A stretch of 64,000 nt of DNA from GWE2-42-39 sp963668595 (GCA_963668595.1 OY764876.1:2790001-2854000), one strand, 5' to 3'. Numbered from the stretch's first letter, positions 1 through 8,735 are shown. Translations and numbers: made by a program. The notes: generated by a model not told the origin, from the letters alone.

Positions 1-417
1 GCCTTGCAGTTTCGAAGCTACCGCCATTCCGAGGGCAGCCGAAATTGAGGTACTGGAATGTCCGACACCAAAAGTATCGTACTCGCTTTCCGAAGGTTTC
101 GGAAAACCACTTAGTCCTTTGTATTTCCGATTGGTATGAAAACGATCTTTGCGGCCGGTAAGTATTTTGTGCCCGTAAGCCTGATGCCCCACATCCCAAA
201 CCAAAAGATCATACGGAGTTTGATAGGCATAATGCAATGCCACCGAAAGCTCCACAACGCCCAAACTCGCTCCAAAATGTCCGGGATTGTTCGACAATTC
301 GTCAATAATAAATTGTCGCAACTCGCGGCACACTTCCGGTAATTCTTTTATATCAAGTTCGCGTAAATCAGACGGATATTGTATGTTATCGAGTAAACTC
401 CCCTTTTGTTCTTCCAT
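1..417 (-). CDS. dxs: 1-deoxy-D-xylulose-5-phosphate synthase, N-terminal part
   Basis: This is the first 139 codons of a thiamine-diphosphate enzyme that condenses pyruvate and glyceraldehyde 3-phosphate to DXP, the entry step of the MEP isoprenoid pathway and a source of thiamine and pyridoxal precursors. The reading frame stays open to the left edge, so the gene is cut by the window and is not broken. Visible family signatures are HFGASLGVVELSVALH, DVGHQAYGHKILTGR, GLSGFPK and SEYDTFGVGHSSTSISAALG; the last holds the conserved GHSST segment near the cofactor. The ATG at 415-417 starts MEEQKGSLLDNI, a normal distance before the first domain. The gene points away from the OmpA-type gene to its right. 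Identification is firm; the C-terminal transketolase domains cannot be checked here. Confidence 0.95.
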   Translation of the reverse strand, partial: MEEQKGSLLDNIQYPSDLRELDIKELPEVCRELRQFIIDELSNNPGHFGASLGVVELSVALHYAYQTPYDLLVWDVGHQAYGHKILTGRKDRFHTNRKYKGLSGFPKPSESEYDTFGVGHSSTSISAALGMAVASKLQG

Positions 418-436
418 TAACTCAAAAAAATAAATT

Positions 437-444
437 CAAAGATA
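437..444 (-). promoter_or_regulatory. putative -7 promoter element for dxs
   Basis: Read on the minus strand this is TATCTTTG, a full match to the Bacteroidota -7 consensus TAnnTTTG, about 20 nt upstream of the dxs start. No well-spaced -33 TTTG was found, so the call rests on the -7 element alone. Confidence 0.4.
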
Positions 445-637
445 CTATTTATTGCATTTACAAGGTCTTTGTTTCAAAAAATGCGACAACCGCCGATACT
501 CCGGCATTTCGGGATAACAAACAAATGGAAAACTCCTTTTGTTATAGCAAATTAAAAATCGGAATCTGCATTTTCGAGATGCTCAATATTTGTTCTCCGT
601 ATGCAAAACTTTATTTTTACTGAAAAATTATTTAGCC

Positions 638-1594
638 ATGAAGAAAACAATCATCTTTTTTTGTTCAGCCATTTTTCTTGCGTCCTGTGTGTCATCGCGC
701 AAATACAACGAGACCAATGCAAGACTACAAAATTGTGTAAGCGATAAAACTTCGCTCGAAAAGCAGAATCAGGATTTGACAGTAAAACTTACCGAGCAAA
801 AAGCAAGTTTTGATCAACTTACCGGAAAATTCGACGATTTGCAAAAGAAGCATGATGCCAGTTTAGCCGAGCTCGAAAATACACGCCGGAATAACGATCG
901 TATTCACGCTGTAAACAAAGAATTGGAAAATCAACTTGAAATCCTGAAAAGCGGCAGTTCAAAAGAAATCAGTAGCCTGATGGAAAAACTGCAGGCAAAC
1001 CAGGAAGACATTCAAAAACGCGAAGATCAGCTACGCCGCGCAGAAGCCGAACTGCAAAATAAAAACCAGCGTTTATCGGAGTTGCAGCAGGCTCTCGACC
1101 AAAAAGATGCAGCAGTTCAACAACTAAAACAAAAAGTAATTGCTGCGCTGACTGGATTCAACAACAACGGACTATCGGTTACCGAACGCAATGGAAAAGT
1201 GTATGTATCGATGGATGAAAAACTGCTTTTCAAAACTGCTCAGTGGGTGGTGGATGAAAAGGGGAAACAGGCGCTCAAGAACCTGTCGGAACTGCTCGCT
1301 ATAAATCCGGAAATCAATATTCTGATTGAAGGACACACCGACAATGTGCCTATGCGCGGCTCTGGCGAAGTGAAAGACAACTGGGATTTGAGCGTAATGC
1401 GCGCCACCGCGGTTACCAAAATTCTGCTCGAAAACAAATCCATTGATCCGAGCCGAATCTCTGCCTCAGGACGCAGTGAATTTGTACCGGTTGCCATTGG
1501 AGAAACCAGCGACGACAGACAAAAAAACCGTCGTACCGAAATTATTCTGACACCCAGACTTGATGAGATTTTCAAATTGCTGGAATCCAATTAA
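638..1594 (+). CDS. OmpA-family peptidoglycan-binding lipoprotein
   Basis: This 318-residue protein is probably anchored in the outer membrane and holds it to peptidoglycan. It begins with a lipoprotein signal ending in FLASC, so Cys17 would be lipidated. A long charged, Gln/Glu/Lys-rich coiled coil follows (about residues 25-185). The C-terminal third is an OmpA domain, with IEGHTDNVP near residue 230 and NRRTEI near the end. Starting at the ATG at 638 (MKKTIIFF) leaves a clean lipoprotein signal; an in-frame start at 590 would put 16 extra residues before it. It resembles the OmpA/MotB-like lipoproteins common in Bacteroidota. A perfect hairpin follows the stop. It is likely a single-gene unit and its specific partner is unknown. 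Confidence 0.85.
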   Translation: MKKTIIFFCSAIFLASCVSSRKYNETNARLQNCVSDKTSLEKQNQDLTVKLTEQKASFDQLTGKFDDLQKKHDASLAELENTRRNNDRIHAVNKELENQLEILKSGSSKEISSLMEKLQANQEDIQKREDQLRRAEAELQNKNQRLSELQQALDQKDAAVQQLKQKVIAALTGFNNNGLSVTERNGKVYVSMDEKLLFKTAQWVVDEKGKQALKNLSELLAINPEINILIEGHTDNVPMRGSGEVKDNWDLSVMRATAVTKILLENKSIDPSRISASGRSEFVPVAIGETSDDRQKNRRTEIILTPRLDEIFKLLESN

Positions 1595-1614
1595 ACTTGC
1601 AATTACCAGAAACA

Positions 1615-1658
1615 AAAAACGGATGAAAGCAATTTTACACAAGCTTTCATCCGTTTTT
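1615..1658. terminator. bidirectional intrinsic terminator
   Basis: A perfect 16-bp inverted repeat (arms 1615-1630 and 1643-1658, core ACGGATGAAAGC) has A-rich and T-rich ends. It lies between the converging OmpA lipoprotein and PHP phosphatase genes and can end transcripts from both sides. Confidence 0.85.
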
Positions 1659-1678
1659 CTATTTATTCTATCAGCATA

Positions 1679-2461
1679 TCAAATGCGTATTTTCCGGCGC
1701 TGGCGATTTTCGAAGGCTACAATTTCGGTATAGCCAATTTCTTTGAGCAAATCAATCGCCGTTTCATAATGGCGTGCTACCTGAGACCGCTGATGCGAAT
1801 CAGAGCCCAAAGTAATTTCAACCTGATGACGGTAACACATTTCAAGCAACATTCGCCCCGGAGTAAATTCGCCACACGGGCGATCGGCTCCTCCGGTATT
1901 TAGCTCAACCACCAGTTTATTTGCAGCAATCAACCGAATCGTTTCTTCAAAAAGCTCTGTCAAGTCGCTTTCAGGGTACACCCTGAACTTTTTAATAATA
2001 TCGAGGTGACCAATCACATCAAACAAACCGGAAGAAACAGCCTGCTGAACAATGCGAAAATACATGGCATACAATTCGTCATTCGACCATTTTCCGTACA
2101 ACGACTGATCGGTATCAAAATTCCAATCATCAATAAAATGAACCGACCCAATCACATAATCAACCGGAACAGAATCGATAATCTGCTTTAACTCGGCTTC
2201 TTTACCTGGGAAATAATCCATTTCCATTCCGTAGCGGATCGTAATTTTATTTTGAAAACGCTCACGAACAGCCATAATTTGATTGGTCATTACCGGCAAA
2301 TCGACTGCACTCATTGCCCAGGTCACCGGTTTTATACAAACATGATCGGAAAAACCAATTTCGTCCAAGCCTTTATCGATGGCCGACAAAACCATTTCTT
2401 CGTGATCGTTTTTCCCGTCGGAAAGTACGGTGTGCATGTGATAATCAACCAAACCAATCAT
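1679..2461 (-). CDS. PHP-domain phosphoesterase, HisJ/histidinol-phosphatase-like
   Basis: This 260-residue protein has the PHP metal-dependent phosphoesterase fold. The N-terminus carries the first metal motif as HMH at residues 8-10 (VDYHMHTVLSDG), followed by GFSDH, EMDYFPG, IGSVHFID, DVIGHLDII and GSDSH, which match the five PHP motifs in order. Best fit is histidinol-phosphatase of the HisJ family, which removes phosphate from L-histidinol phosphate. No other his genes are nearby, so the substrate is inferred from family likeness only, and a general sugar-phosphate or nucleotide phosphatase remains possible. The start at 2461 is an ATG, and a -7 element lies 25 nt upstream. It converges with the OmpA-type gene across a shared terminator. 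Confidence 0.8.
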   Translation of the reverse strand: MIGLVDYHMHTVLSDGKNDHEEMVLSAIDKGLDEIGFSDHVCIKPVTWAMSAVDLPVMTNQIMAVRERFQNKITIRYGMEMDYFPGKEAELKQIIDSVPVDYVIGSVHFIDDWNFDTDQSLYGKWSNDELYAMYFRIVQQAVSSGLFDVIGHLDIIKKFRVYPESDLTELFEETIRLIAANKLVVELNTGGADRPCGEFTPGRMLLEMCYRHQVEITLGSDSHQRSQVARHYETAIDLLKEIGYTEIVAFENRQRRKIRI

Positions 2462-2485
2462 CTTTTTTGTGTACTATAAGGTTTT

Positions 2486-2493
2486 CAAATTTA
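2486..2493 (-). promoter_or_regulatory. putative -7 promoter element for the PHP gene
   Basis: The minus strand reads TAAATTTG, matching TAnnTTTG, 25 nt before the PHP start codon. The -33 part is not clear. Confidence 0.4.
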
Positions 2494-2639
2494 ATAGCTA
2501 ATTGCCGATTGTGAAACCCTCTTGCTATTTTTCTTCTCCATTAAAATTATAAAAACTAATTTTCTCTTGCCGAATCCCGCATCTGCACAACAATTTTCAA
2601 CTCATTATTTTAAAGAAAAGCATTACTTTTAAAGGCAGA

Positions 2640-3449
2640 ATGAAGACAGGCAATTTTCGATCCAGCAGAAAAACCATCGTCGGAATGGTTCATGTACCGG
2701 CCTTGCCGGGTACACCCGCTAATACATTGTCGATACAGGAAATAATCAAGCAAAGTTGTGCTGAAGCAAAACTACTTGAAGAATGTGGGTTGGATGCCAT
2801 CATGATTGAAAACATGCATGATGTTCCGTACCTGAACACCAACGTGGGCCCCGAAATCACAGCCGGCATGACTGCCGTTGCAATATCCATCCGCCAGCAA
2901 TGCAAGTTACCGCTGGGCATACAAATTTTAGCTGCGGCCAACATCGAAGCACTTGCCGTGGCTCAGGCAGCGAATTTAAATTTTATTCGTGCCGAAGGAT
3001 TTGTTTATGCTCATGTTGCCGACGAAGGCTACATTGAAAGTTGTGCCGGAGAACTGCTCCGCTACCGCAAAATGATTGGAGCCGAAAACGTGAAAATATT
3101 CACAGACGTACGAAAAAAGCACTCCTCTCACTCCATTACAAATGACATTTCGCTGGAAGAGCAAATAAAAACATCTCAGTATTTCCGAAGTGATGGAATT
3201 ATAATTACGGGACGCAGCACCGGCGAGGAAGCTCTACCCGACGAAGTGCAAACAGCACGAAAAGTCACATCTCTACCTGTAATTGTTGGGTCGGGAGTTG
3301 ACGTCCGGAATATTGAAAAATACTGGCATTGGGCCGACATGTTTATTGTCGGGTCTTCGCTGAAAGAAAATGGGCAATGGCAAAATCCGCTGTCTGAGAT
3401 TCGGATAAAAGAGTTTATGAATCAAGTAAAATACCTAAGAAATCTGTAA
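2640..3449 (+). CDS. BtpA/SgcQ-family TIM-barrel protein
   Basis: This 269-residue protein belongs to the BtpA/SgcQ family. BtpA was named for a role in photosystem I stability in cyanobacteria, but homologues are widespread in non-phototrophs and their reaction is unknown. Family features seen are VGMVHVPALPGTP near the start, GLDAIMIENMHDVPY, LGIQILAAAN, FIRAEGFV, IFTDVRKKHSSH and GIIITGRSTGE, ending in a phosphate-site-like PVIVGSGV and MFIVGSSLKENG. This barrel layout resembles sugar-phosphate or nucleoside-processing enzymes. The stop is 1 nt from the next start, so it is very probably co-transcribed with the NfeD-LytTR gene. There is nothing photosynthetic here, so the 'photosystem biogenesis' label would mislead. 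Confidence 0.85.
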   Translation: MKTGNFRSSRKTIVGMVHVPALPGTPANTLSIQEIIKQSCAEAKLLEECGLDAIMIENMHDVPYLNTNVGPEITAGMTAVAISIRQQCKLPLGIQILAAANIEALAVAQAANLNFIRAEGFVYAHVADEGYIESCAGELLRYRKMIGAENVKIFTDVRKKHSSHSITNDISLEEQIKTSQYFRSDGIIITGRSTGEEALPDEVQTARKVTSLPVIVGSGVDVRNIEKYWHWADMFIVGSSLKENGQWQNPLSEIRIKEFMNQVKYLRNL

Positions 3450-3450
3450 T

Positions 3451-4293
3451 ATGATTGAGTTCGAAGTGTGGCATCTCTGGATGATTGCCTGCCTCTTGTT
3501 TTTCATTCTTGAAGTTTTTATCCCTTCGTTTATTATGGCCAGCATCGGACTGGGGTGTTTGCTCGCATTTTTCGGCGCGCTGATACACGGAGATCTGGCG
3601 GTGCAAGTCATTCTTTTTTCAGCAGGAACACTGACCGGTTTTCTTGGAGTGAAACCCATCATGATGCGGTACATGTATAACAAACATTCGATTCGCACGA
3701 ACTACCACGGATTATTGGGACGAACAGGTAAAGTAACCGAAACGATTAATCCGGCAAACGACTCGGGTTGCGTTGCTATTGACGGCGACCAGTGGAAAGC
3801 AGTTTCGGAAAACGACGAAATTATTGAAGCCGGAACCAAAGTAAAAGTTACTCAGTTAAGCAGTATTGTTGTAACCGTTGTTCCCATTTCGGTTGCCAAA
3901 CCAGAAATTACAGAAATGATTCCGGAGCCTGAAAAAGAAATTACTCCGATAAGCGATTCGCTTATTGTAAGCATTGGCAACAAAAAACAACAAGTGCAAT
4001 ACAACGAAATTGTTTGTTTTTATTCCAATACCAAAACCACATTTCTGGTCACTCAAAACGGGAAAGAATACATTCACGATGAATCGCTCGAAAAGCTTAG
4101 TTTGTTCGTTCCGCGCGAACGCTTCTTCCGTGTCAACCGACAATTCATCGTGTGCCGCGATATCATTTCAGCATACAAAGCCGACGAAAACGGAAAAATC
4201 AAACTTGATCTGAAGCCCTGCAATGGGCTGCCTGAAAGCATTTCGGTTAGCCGGCTAAAAGCACATACATTTCGGTCGTGGATGAAAAAATAA
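3451..4293 (+). CDS. NfeD-like membrane protein fused to a LytTR DNA-binding domain
   Basis: This is one uninterrupted 280-codon frame with two unlike halves. Residues 1-75 hold hydrophobic segments (MIACLLFFILEVFIPSFIM and VILFSAGTLTGFLGVKPIM) and residues 88-145 an NfeD OB-fold (GRTGKVTETI, GCVAIDGDQWKA). Both halves of the NfeD part align by eye with the next gene. Residues about 172-280 are a LytTR DNA-binding domain: VQYNEIVCFYS, FLVTQNGKEYIHDESLEKL, RFFRVNRQFIVCRDII and ESISVSRLKAHTFRSWM match the family's order and spacing. NfeD proteins partner with SPFH/flotillin proteins, and LytTR domains bind direct repeats in promoters. The inference is a membrane-tethered transcription factor that reads the state of an SPFH domain. 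No receiver domain and no nearby histidine kinase were seen. Confidence 0.85.
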   Translation: MIEFEVWHLWMIACLLFFILEVFIPSFIMASIGLGCLLAFFGALIHGDLAVQVILFSAGTLTGFLGVKPIMMRYMYNKHSIRTNYHGLLGRTGKVTETINPANDSGCVAIDGDQWKAVSENDEIIEAGTKVKVTQLSSIVVTVVPISVAKPEITEMIPEPEKEITPISDSLIVSIGNKKQQVQYNEIVCFYSNTKTTFLVTQNGKEYIHDESLEKLSLFVPRERFFRVNRQFIVCRDIISAYKADENGKIKLDLKPCNGLPESISVSRLKAHTFRSWMKK

Positions 4294-4415
4294 ATCTTTC
4301 ATCCCGGTTATTTCGTCCGTCGTTTTATATCAGTTCGGTAATTCACCCTGCTGTTTGGTGTTGAAATTCAGTGTCCCGGCAATACCTTTGGTCGAAACTT
4401 TTAAAACCCGGAATT

Positions 4416-4862
4416 ATGAATTTCGACATTTGGCAAATATGGTTACTGGGGGCAATTATCTGCCTCATTCTTGAAATATTCATTCCTTCGTTTGTGGTTT
4501 TCAACTTCGGAGTAGGAGCTATTCTGGCAACACTTGCCGCGGTATTAAATTTACCTGTTGAGTGGCAAATTATATTTTTTGCAGCAGGGACGCTTACCAG
4601 TTTCTTTCTTATCCGGCCTGTAATGATGAAATGGTTTTATAAAAAGTCAGACCCCGTAAAAACAAATATAGATGCCATACACGGACGAATTGGAATCGTT
4701 TCAGAAACCATTGACAACCGCAAAAACACCGGACGCGTTCAGCTCGATGGCGACGACTGGAAAGCCAGGTCGCTTACCGACGAATCAATTGAAAAAGGAA
4801 CTTCCGTAGAAATTATTAAAACTGAAAGTATATTAATTATTGTCACACCCACTAAAAACTAA
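4416..4862 (+). CDS. NfeD family protein
   Basis: This 148-residue protein is a short NfeD, with hydrophobic segments at residues about 5-60 (LILEIFIPSFVVF, IIFFAAGTLTSFFLI) and a soluble OB-fold C-terminus (GRIGIVSETIDNRK, VQLDGDDWKA). NfeD proteins bind SPFH/stomatin partners and help organise membrane domains. The ATG at 4416 is preferred over an in-frame start at 4371 because it begins just before the first membrane segment, as in the paralogue at 3451. It sits 5 nt before the SPFH gene, so the pair is co-translated. It looks like the plain version of the upstream NfeD-LytTR protein, and the two probably arose by duplication with domain gain or loss. Confidence 0.88.
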   Translation: MNFDIWQIWLLGAIICLILEIFIPSFVVFNFGVGAILATLAAVLNLPVEWQIIFFAAGTLTSFFLIRPVMMKWFYKKSDPVKTNIDAIHGRIGIVSETIDNRKNTGRVQLDGDDWKARSLTDESIEKGTSVEIIKTESILIIVTPTKN

Positions 4863-4867
4863 AATCT

Positions 4868-5848
4868 ATGAATGCAACAACTATTATTCTGATTGCTCTT
4901 GCCGCTTTCGTGGTCGTTTTCGCAACTGCCGGAATTCGCATTATTCAACAATCGCAAACCATGATTATCGAGCGATTGGGAAAATATCACCGAACCCTGT
5001 CTTCGGGAATCAACATCATCATCCCGATCATTGACAAACCCCGGCAGATTGTGTTTCGCTATGCCCGCGAAGATTACGACGGACGAAAAATTGTCACTTT
5101 CAAATCGAAAGATCGTATTGATCTGCGCGAAACGGTGTACGATTTTCCGCGGCAAAATGTAATCACCCGCGACAATGTTGGAACAGAAATTAATGCTCTG
5201 CTCTATTTCCAAATCATGGACCCGGTAAAAGCAATGTACGAAATCGAAAACCTGCCCAATGCCATTGAAAAACTGACACAAACAACCCTGCGTAACGTGA
5301 TTGGGGAACTTGATCTGGATGATACACTGACTTCACGCGACACTATTAACTCGAAACTGCGGCTGATTTTGGATGATGCAACCAATAAATGGGGAGTTAA
5401 AGTGAACCGTGTTGAATTGCAGGACATCAATCCTCCGGCAGATATTCGCGAAGCAATGGAAAAACAGATGCGAGCAGAACGCGACCGTCGCGCCAGAATA
5501 CTGGAAGCCGAAGGGATGAAAAAAGCACAGATTCTGGAAGCTGAAGGATACAAAGAATCGCAAATTAATCAGGCAGAAGGAGAAAAACGAGCAGCTATTC
5601 TGAAAGCAGAAGGAGACGCTGAAGCCCGAATTAAAGTAGCCAACGCCGAAGCCGAAGCCATCCGCAAGATTGTTGATGCAGTACAGGAAAAAGGCGATCC
5701 GGTAAATTACATGGTTGCCCTCAAATACCTGGAAACACTGAAACAAATGGTAGAAGGGAACGACACCCGAACTGTTTACATGCCTTACGAAGCTTCCGGC
5801 ATATTGGGATCAATCGGAGGGATCAAAGAATTACTGAAAACAAATTAG
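4868..5848 (+). CDS. SPFH/band 7 (stomatin-like, QmcA type) protein
   Basis: This 326-residue protein has one N-terminal membrane anchor (about residues 4-22, LIALAAFVVVFATAGI). A band 7/SPFH domain (about 25-195) carries QQSQTMIIERLGKYHRTL, NVITRDNVGTEINALLYF and VELQDINPP. An Ala/Glu/Lys-rich coiled coil (about 195-260) contains near-repeats of ILEAEGMKKAQ. The C-terminus ends in VNYMVALKYLETLKQM. Stomatin-like proteins form ring-shaped membrane scaffolds and regulate proteases and channels; NfeD is their usual operon partner, and here two NfeD-type genes precede it. It is the last gene of the unit and is followed by a hairpin terminator. Confidence 0.93.
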   Translation: MNATTIILIALAAFVVVFATAGIRIIQQSQTMIIERLGKYHRTLSSGINIIIPIIDKPRQIVFRYAREDYDGRKIVTFKSKDRIDLRETVYDFPRQNVITRDNVGTEINALLYFQIMDPVKAMYEIENLPNAIEKLTQTTLRNVIGELDLDDTLTSRDTINSKLRLILDDATNKWGVKVNRVELQDINPPADIREAMEKQMRAERDRRARILEAEGMKKAQILEAEGYKESQINQAEGEKRAAILKAEGDAEARIKVANAEAEAIRKIVDAVQEKGDPVNYMVALKYLETLKQMVEGNDTRTVYMPYEASGILGSIGGIKELLKTN

Positions 5849-5864
5849 CGCAAATAGTTTAAAT

Positions 5865-5899
5865 AGAAAGAGGTTCGCCATTCTCGGGAACCTCTTTCT
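5865..5899. terminator. intrinsic terminator after the SPFH gene
   Basis: A perfect 12-bp inverted repeat (AGAAAGAGGTTC at 5865-5876 against 5888-5899) is followed by T-rich sequence. It lies between the convergent SPFH and M3 peptidase genes and may serve both. Confidence 0.8.
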
Positions 5900-5923
5900 T
5901 ATTTTATAGCTGAATATTTCTGA

Positions 5924-8035
5924 TTACTTCAATCCACTGCGTTTCAGCAAAGCATCCACCGTGGGTTCTTGTCCACGAAATGCTTTGTACAAAATCATTG
6001 GATGCTGACTTCCTCCCCGTTCCAAAATATTTTTACGGAACGAATCGGCTACCTTACGATTGAAAATTCCTTTTTCCTGAAATACTGAAAAAGCATCGGC
6101 ATCCAGAACTTCGGCCCATTTATAGCTGTAATAACCAGCATCGTAGCCACCCGCAAAAATGTGTGAAAACGAGGTACTCATCACACTTCCTGGAACTGGT
6201 TCAAACAATTCGGTCGGAGCAATTGCGCTTTGTTCAACCGCCGAAACATCACCCGGTTTTTCGGTATGCATATAAAAAGCCATATCGAGCAAACCAAAAC
6301 TGAGTTGTCGCTCCGACATGTAACCCGATTGGAAATTTTTGGCACGAACAATTTTTTCAATCAATTCAGCCGGAATTTTCTCTCCGGTTTGGTAGTGTAC
6401 AGCAAACTGATCGAGCCACTCTTTTTCGTAACACCAGTTTTCGTGTATCTGCGAAGGCAACTCTACAAAATCCCAGTAAACACTGGTTCCAGCCAATCCG
6501 GGATAAGTACAGCGACTAAGCATTCCGTGCAACGCATGGCCAAATTCGTGCACAAAAGTAGTCAGTTCATCAAAAGTCAACAAAGCAGGAATACTGTCTG
6601 TTGGCGGAGTAAAATTCATGACAATGGAAGCATGTGGACGAACTGATTTTCCATACACATTCGACTGTGAGCGATATTCGGTCATCCATGCTCCCGAACG
6701 TTTACCTTTACGCGGATAAAAATCCATGTAAATTACAGCCAGAAATTCGCCCTGTTCGTCCATTACATCGTATGCTTTTACATCCGGATGATACACCGGG
6801 ATGTCTTTATTTTCTTTCAGGCTCAATCCGTACAACTGTTTGGCAAGTCCCATTACTCCACCAATCACATGGTTTAATTCAAAATAAGGTTTTACCTCTT
6901 CTTCGTTGAAACCATATTTTTCGTTTTTCAATTTTTCAGAATAGTAACTCCAGTCCCAACGTTGCAACGGGCTATCCAATCCTGCCTGTCGGGCAAATTC
7001 CTGCACTTCAGCAAAATCTTTTTCAGCAAACGGGCGCGATGCCTGATGCAGTTCCTGTAAAAACTGCTCAACGCGTTCAGGCGTTTCGGCCATGCGCTCA
7101 GCCAACTGATACTCGGCATGCGTACGATAACCCAACAAACGTGCTTTTTCCAGTTTCAACTCCACAATGCGGCGAATGTTTTCTTTATTATCATACTCGT
7201 CGCCATGATTGCCTTTCGAAGTTGAAGCCTTATACATTTTTTCGCGCAGAGAACGATTATCAGCGTATTTCATAAAAGGCCCATAACTCGGGTATTGAAG
7301 AGTAAAAATCCAGCCTTCCTTATTTTCGGAGCGGGCAAGTTGAGCTGCCGACTCAAGTGCCCAGTCAGGCAAACCACTCAGTTCATCCTTATTGGTTACA
7401 TGCAATTGAAAAGCATTGGTTTCGGCCAGTACATTTTCGCCAAATTTCAAACCCAATGTCGAAAGTTCTTTGGTTATTTCGCGATAGCGCTCTTTGTTCG
7501 ATTCGCTCAGGTTTGCACCATTCCGAACAAAACGTTTGTATGTTTTCTCAAGCAAAGTGCTCTGTTCTTCGTTCAGCCTAAACTGGTCTTTTTTCTCATA
7601 CACTTTTTTAATGCGGGCAAACAACTCTTCGTTCAGCGAAACATCGTTGGCAAACTCGGCCATCATCGGGGCTACCTGCTGCGCAATTTTCTGAATTTCG
7701 TCATTTGTTTCAGCCGAATTCAGATTGAAAAATATAGAACTGATAAGTCCCAAACGCTCGCCTGAAACGTCGAGAGCAACAATCGTATTTTCGAAAGAAG
7801 GAGCCTCGCTATTGGTTGTAATTTTTGCCACTTCCGCTTTTGCTTCGCTAATCGCAGCTTCAAACGCAGGCAAAAAGTGTTCATTTTTGATTAAATGAAA
7901 AGGTGCTGTTTGATGCGGAGTATCAAACGACTTCAACAACGGATTATCCGTCGTAGAGGCAAAATTTTGTGTAGTTGTCATGACAGTAAAGCATAAGATG
8001 GCTGCAACAGCCGTTGTAATCTTCTTCATATTCAA
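5924..8035 (-). CDS. dcp: M3-family metallopeptidase (peptidyl-dipeptidase Dcp-like)
   Basis: This 703-residue zinc peptidase most resembles peptidyl-dipeptidase Dcp and oligopeptidase A, which cut dipeptides or short peptides. The zinc motif HEFGHALHG lies near residue 495 (TFVHEFGHALHGML), with the third ligand region EFVELPSQ downstream written here as DFVELPSQIHENW. The C-terminal substrate region FSHIFAGGYDAGYYSYKWAEVLDADAF is split across the family's usual Gly/Tyr-rich loop. The N-terminus (MNMKKITTAVAAILCF, then a hydrophobic run and FAS) is a signal peptide, so it probably works in the periplasm, unlike cytoplasmic E. coli Dcp. The start could be the first or the third residue. It is a single gene, converging with the SPFH gene. 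Confidence 0.92.
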   Translation of the reverse strand: MNMKKITTAVAAILCFTVMTTTQNFASTTDNPLLKSFDTPHQTAPFHLIKNEHFLPAFEAAISEAKAEVAKITTNSEAPSFENTIVALDVSGERLGLISSIFFNLNSAETNDEIQKIAQQVAPMMAEFANDVSLNEELFARIKKVYEKKDQFRLNEEQSTLLEKTYKRFVRNGANLSESNKERYREITKELSTLGLKFGENVLAETNAFQLHVTNKDELSGLPDWALESAAQLARSENKEGWIFTLQYPSYGPFMKYADNRSLREKMYKASTSKGNHGDEYDNKENIRRIVELKLEKARLLGYRTHAEYQLAERMAETPERVEQFLQELHQASRPFAEKDFAEVQEFARQAGLDSPLQRWDWSYYSEKLKNEKYGFNEEEVKPYFELNHVIGGVMGLAKQLYGLSLKENKDIPVYHPDVKAYDVMDEQGEFLAVIYMDFYPRKGKRSGAWMTEYRSQSNVYGKSVRPHASIVMNFTPPTDSIPALLTFDELTTFVHEFGHALHGMLSRCTYPGLAGTSVYWDFVELPSQIHENWCYEKEWLDQFAVHYQTGEKIPAELIEKIVRAKNFQSGYMSERQLSFGLLDMAFYMHTEKPGDVSAVEQSAIAPTELFEPVPGSVMSTSFSHIFAGGYDAGYYSYKWAEVLDADAFSVFQEKGIFNRKVADSFRKNILERGGSQHPMILYKAFRGQEPTVDALLKRSGLK

Positions 8036-8108
8036 TTATTTTCTGTAAAACATGCCTGCAATTGGTAGCAGACGCAGGTCAATTATTACAGATCAGCAGA
8101 AAAAATGT

Positions 8109-8690
8109 TCATCGCCGGGTCTTCTTTTTCTTCTCTACCGACCAGCCAAACTTCCCAATCGGATCACCAAGTTTAAAGTAATGGCCATGAACATAACAAA
8201 TCGGATCAGCAGCTTTCAGGCTAAACGCACCGGTTTCGGCATCCATGTACCGATCGTCGGCAACCACATTCAGCACTTCGGCAATAAACATGTGGTGAAC
8301 ACCCAAATCGATGATGTCTTTCACCCGGCATTCAATACTAATCGGAGCTTGCTCAATAATTGGTGCTTTAACAATGCTTGCAGGGGCAGGAGTCAGTCCG
8401 GTTTCTTCCCATTTATTAAATTTGGCTCCACTTCGGCAACCTGCCCAATCGGTGGCACGAGCCATTTCCTCTGTCGTCAGGTTAATTACAAATTCGCCGG
8501 TACGCTTAATTATTTCGTACGAATGACGACTAGGGCGCACCGAAATGTAACACATAACCGGATCACTACAAATGGTACCTGTCCAGGCAACCGTAAACAT
8601 GTTGTATTCATCAGGAGTTTCGCCGCAACTGACCAGAACCGCCGGCAGCGGATAAATCATGGTTCCTGGTCTCCAATTAATTTTTCCCAT
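8109..8690 (-). CDS. flavin reductase family protein (flavoredoxin-like)
   Basis: This 193-residue protein has the split-barrel FMN-binding fold of flavin reductase-like and flavoredoxin proteins. The run PLPAVLVSCGETPDEYNMF, the segment FTVAWTGTICSDPVMCYISV and RPSRHSYEIIKRTGEFVIN are typical of the FMN-binding core. Such proteins bind FMN and act as electron carriers or reductases, often in anaerobes; the partner is unknown. The C-terminus is very basic (EKKKKTRR). A -7 promoter element lies about 45 nt upstream, and the gene is not tightly linked to its neighbours, so it is probably transcribed alone. The family call is good, the physiological role open. Confidence 0.85.
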   Translation of the reverse strand: MGKINWRPGTMIYPLPAVLVSCGETPDEYNMFTVAWTGTICSDPVMCYISVRPSRHSYEIIKRTGEFVINLTTEEMARATDWAGCRSGAKFNKWEETGLTPAPASIVKAPIIEQAPISIECRVKDIIDLGVHHMFIAEVLNVVADDRYMDAETGAFSLKAADPICYVHGHYFKLGDPIGKFGWSVEKKKKTRR

Positions 8691-8735
8691 TGTATTTTAT
8701 TTTGAAGCAAGAAAATACCTGCTTCATCCGATTCA

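Noticed and set aside
4294..4415. LytTR binding repeats in the gap after the NfeD-LytTR gene
   Set aside because: GTT-containing segments exist, but no convincing pair of direct repeats with the expected spacing was found.
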